A DNA stretch of 34,593 nt from Pirellulales bacterium (GTDB taxonomy: Bacteria; Planctomycetota; Planctomycetia; Pirellulales; Lacipirellulaceae), in NCBI GenBank assembly GCA_020847515.1, contig JADLBW010000235.1, forward strand, positions 1 through 34,593, in the 5' to 3' direction. Positions 33,038 to 34,593 of this stretch are shown one piece after another. The position numbers and the translations under genes were made by a program. The notes beneath the pieces are model-generated. The model had not been told where the DNA came from. It made no database searches and worked only from the letters and a program-made list of their open reading frames with translations. The first letter of the stretch is position 1. Every line of letters starts with the position of its first letter.

Positions 33038-33301
33038 ATGATTGACGCTCTGAAGGAAGAAGAGATCGTGAACAAGGTCGGCGGCCGGTTCAAGCTGTCG
33101 ACGTTGATCCAAAAGCGGCTGGCGGCCATTAACGCCGGCGCCCGCCCGCTGGTCGACCTCAAGAGCGACGACAAAATGGAGGTCGTCGTCCAAGAAATCC
33201 TTCAGGACAAGATCTATCTCGATACGTCCAACGAAGTGCGGATCGTCGCCGAAGGCCGTCCGGTGGGCGGCCCGCCGGAATTCGACCTGTCGTCGCTCTA
33301 A
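33038..33301 (+). CDS. rpoZ: DNA-directed RNA polymerase omega subunit
   Basis: 87 residues from ATG 33038 (MIDALKEEEIVNKVGGRFKL). The conserved omega pattern follows: VGGRFKLSTLIQKRLAAINA, GARPLVDLKSDDKMEVVVQE. The gene follows gmk, the usual context in many bacteria. The short distal part (VGGPPEFDLSSL) is variable in the family. An upstream in-frame ATG (32975) gives a non-homologous extension and is less likely. Confidence 0.9.
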   Translation: MIDALKEEEIVNKVGGRFKLSTLIQKRLAAINAGARPLVDLKSDDKMEVVVQEILQDKIYLDTSNEVRIVAEGRPVGGPPEFDLSSL

Positions 33302-33398
33302 GGAAGTGCGGTCGGCGCCTCCTGATGGGCGCCTGGCCTGAAGCCCTTCGCCTTTGCTGCCGGTCGCTAATCGCCAATCGCGCTCCGTCACTGCCCCC

Positions 33399-33947
33399 AT
33401 GCCTCGCGAAATCCTTATCGGCGTGACCGGCGGGATCGCAGCCTTCAAGACCGCGGCGCTAGTCAGCGAGCTCGTCCAGTCCGGCCTGGGCGTAACGGTG
33501 GTCATGACCCCCTGCGCACGGAAGTTCGTCGGTCCGGCCACCTTTCGCGCATTGACGGGCCGACCGGTGGCGACGCGGGCGTTCGAACGCGACGCTCATC
33601 CGCTGGGCCCTCATATTGAACTTGCCCGCCAGGCCGAAGTGCTCTGCGTCGCCCCGGCGACGGCTAACTTCCTCGCCAAGGCGGCCCATGGCATCGCCGA
33701 CGACTTGTTGAGCACGATGCTCCTGTCCTTTACGGGACCGATCATCCTGGCGCCGGCGATGAACCGCGAAATGTGGACGAAGGCCGCTGTCCAGCGCAAC
33801 GTAAGCCAACTCCGCGAGGACGGCTTTCACCTGGTAGGCCCGGCCGATGGCTGGCAAAGCTGCCGCGAGCGAGGCGCCGGCCGCATGAGTGAGCCGGCGG
33901 AAATCGCCGCAGCGATCCGGGGATTGTTGGATAAGTCGTCCGCATAA
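33399..33947 (+). CDS. coaC: Phosphopantothenoylcysteine decarboxylase (stand-alone CoaC)
   Basis: 182 residues from ATG 33399. A flavoprotein with EILIGVTGGIAAFKTAALVS (FMN site), the active-site His in LGPHIELARQAEVLCVAPAT, ANFLAKAAHGIADDLLSTML, APAMNREMW and the substrate-recognition Cys in WQSCRERGAGRMSEP. It decarboxylates phosphopantothenoylcysteine to phosphopantetheine in coenzyme A synthesis. The protein ends after this domain; the CoaB domain usually fused to it is encoded separately 46 bases downstream. Confidence 0.92.
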   Translation: MPREILIGVTGGIAAFKTAALVSELVQSGLGVTVVMTPCARKFVGPATFRALTGRPVATRAFERDAHPLGPHIELARQAEVLCVAPATANFLAKAAHGIADDLLSTMLLSFTGPIILAPAMNREMWTKAAVQRNVSQLREDGFHLVGPADGWQSCRERGAGRMSEPAEIAAAIRGLLDKSSA

Positions 33948-33993
33948 GCCCTCGTTACTGGGCTCGACCGAGACCAAGTGCGCATGCCGCTCC

Positions 33994-34593
33994 ATGGCCA
34001 GCATCCTGATCACCTCCGGGCCGACGCGGCAGTACATCGATCCGGTCCGCTATCTTACGAACGCCTCCAGCGGTCGTATGGGATCGGCCCTTGCGGCCGC
34101 TGCGCTCGAATTGGGTCATGAGGTGACGATCATCTCCGGTCCCGTCGAGGTCGCCTACCCGGCCTCAGCGCGGGTCGTTTCGGTCATTTCCACCGAAGAA
34201 ATGCTGGCCGCCGCTCGCGAGGCCTTTGTGACGTCCCACGGCCTGATTGGCGCCGCCGCCCCGTGCGATTATCGACCCGAACACATCCAGCAGCACAAGA
34301 TCGCCAAAACGGGCGAGCCGCTGCTGCTGCGGCTGCTGGAGACTGACGACGTGGTCGCCACGCTGGCCGCTGAGAAACGAGAGCGCTGGGTGGTCGGATT
34401 CGCGCTCGAAACCGACGACCACCGCCTTCGCGCCCTGGCCAAATTAGAGCGCAAACGGTGCGACCTGATGGTGTCCAACGGCGTCGAGGCCATGAATTCC
34501 CCGGAAAACCGCGTCGAGATCCTCGACCCGGCCGGAACCGTCCTCCGCCAGGCCGCGGGAACCAAAGAAGCCGTCGCCCGCGAGATCCTGGCT
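33994..34593 (+). CDS. coaB: Phosphopantothenate-cysteine ligase (CoaB), 3' end outside window
   Basis: The last 200 codons in the window are open to the final base. MASILITSGPTRQYIDPVRY matches the CoaB N-terminus, followed by LTNASSGRMGSALAAAALEL (nucleotide-binding loop), the conserved GAAAPCDYRPEHIQQHKIAK and FALETDD. The enzyme joins 4'-phosphopantothenate and cysteine using a nucleotide triphosphate, the step before CoaC. The expected C-terminus is about 20-30 residues beyond the window. Confidence 0.9.
   Translation, partial: MASILITSGPTRQYIDPVRYLTNASSGRMGSALAAAALELGHEVTIISGPVEVAYPASARVVSVISTEEMLAAAREAFVTSHGLIGAAAPCDYRPEHIQQHKIAKTGEPLLLRLLETDDVVATLAAEKRERWVVGFALETDDHRLRALAKLERKRCDLMVSNGVEAMNSPENRVEILDPAGTVLRQAAGTKEAVAREILA

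Overview
The window most resembles a planctomycete, probably of the Pirellulales type. Reasons: high GC, a PEP-CTERM secreted protein, a Ser/Thr kinase with a C-terminal membrane anchor, a DUF1570-type secreted zincin, separate coaC and coaB genes, and large intergenic spaces packed with hairpin repeats. This assignment is inference from gene content; there is no rRNA or tRNA gene in the window.

Layout. 1-498 is the end of a sigma-54-dependent activator. 499-3594 is sparse: three copies of a 15-bp palindrome, a degenerate receiver-domain protein flanked by two related 59-residue basic proteins, and a PEP-CTERM protein. 3851-4636 (minus) is trpC broken by one in-frame TGA. Next come a secreted DUF1570 zincin (+), xylulokinase (-) and a solute-binding lipoprotein (+). 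The two divergent intergenic spaces here each hold a copy of the same ~200-bp multi-hairpin element (4683-4883 and 7812-8022).

9885-16700 is a one-direction lipid cluster: ketoacyl synthase, acyl carrier protein, two CrtI-like FAD oxidoreductases, a FabZ-type dehydratase and a FabI-type enoyl reductase. A toxin-antitoxin pair whose ParE toxin has an in-frame TAG lies between the oxidoreductases. It is a partial type II fatty acid synthase with redox enzymes but no ketoreductase or malonyl transferase, so it probably builds or modifies a special acyl chain using products of the housekeeping synthase. Four of its gene junctions carry four different long inverted repeats, two of which run into coding sequence.

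17023-21150 (minus) is a TetR-HlyD-ABC ATPase-ABC-2 permease exporter operon with a readable promoter and overlapping operator. A 404-bp repeat-filled gap separates the permease from the rest. 22109-23668 is the Ser/Thr kinase. 23703-26322 (minus) pairs a PreA-like dihydropyrimidine dehydrogenase with an AGXT2-like aminotransferase, consistent with reductive pyrimidine catabolism. A secreted Gln/Ala-rich protein (-) and a voltage-gated-channel-like protein with an unusual filter (+) follow.

28621-34593 is housekeeping, all on the plus strand: DAHP synthase, tpiA, secG, yicC, gmk, rpoZ, coaC and a truncated coaB. The most unusual material is the lipid cluster with its junction repeats, the paired small proteins with the upstream palindromes, the two multi-hairpin elements, and two independent in-frame nonsense codons.
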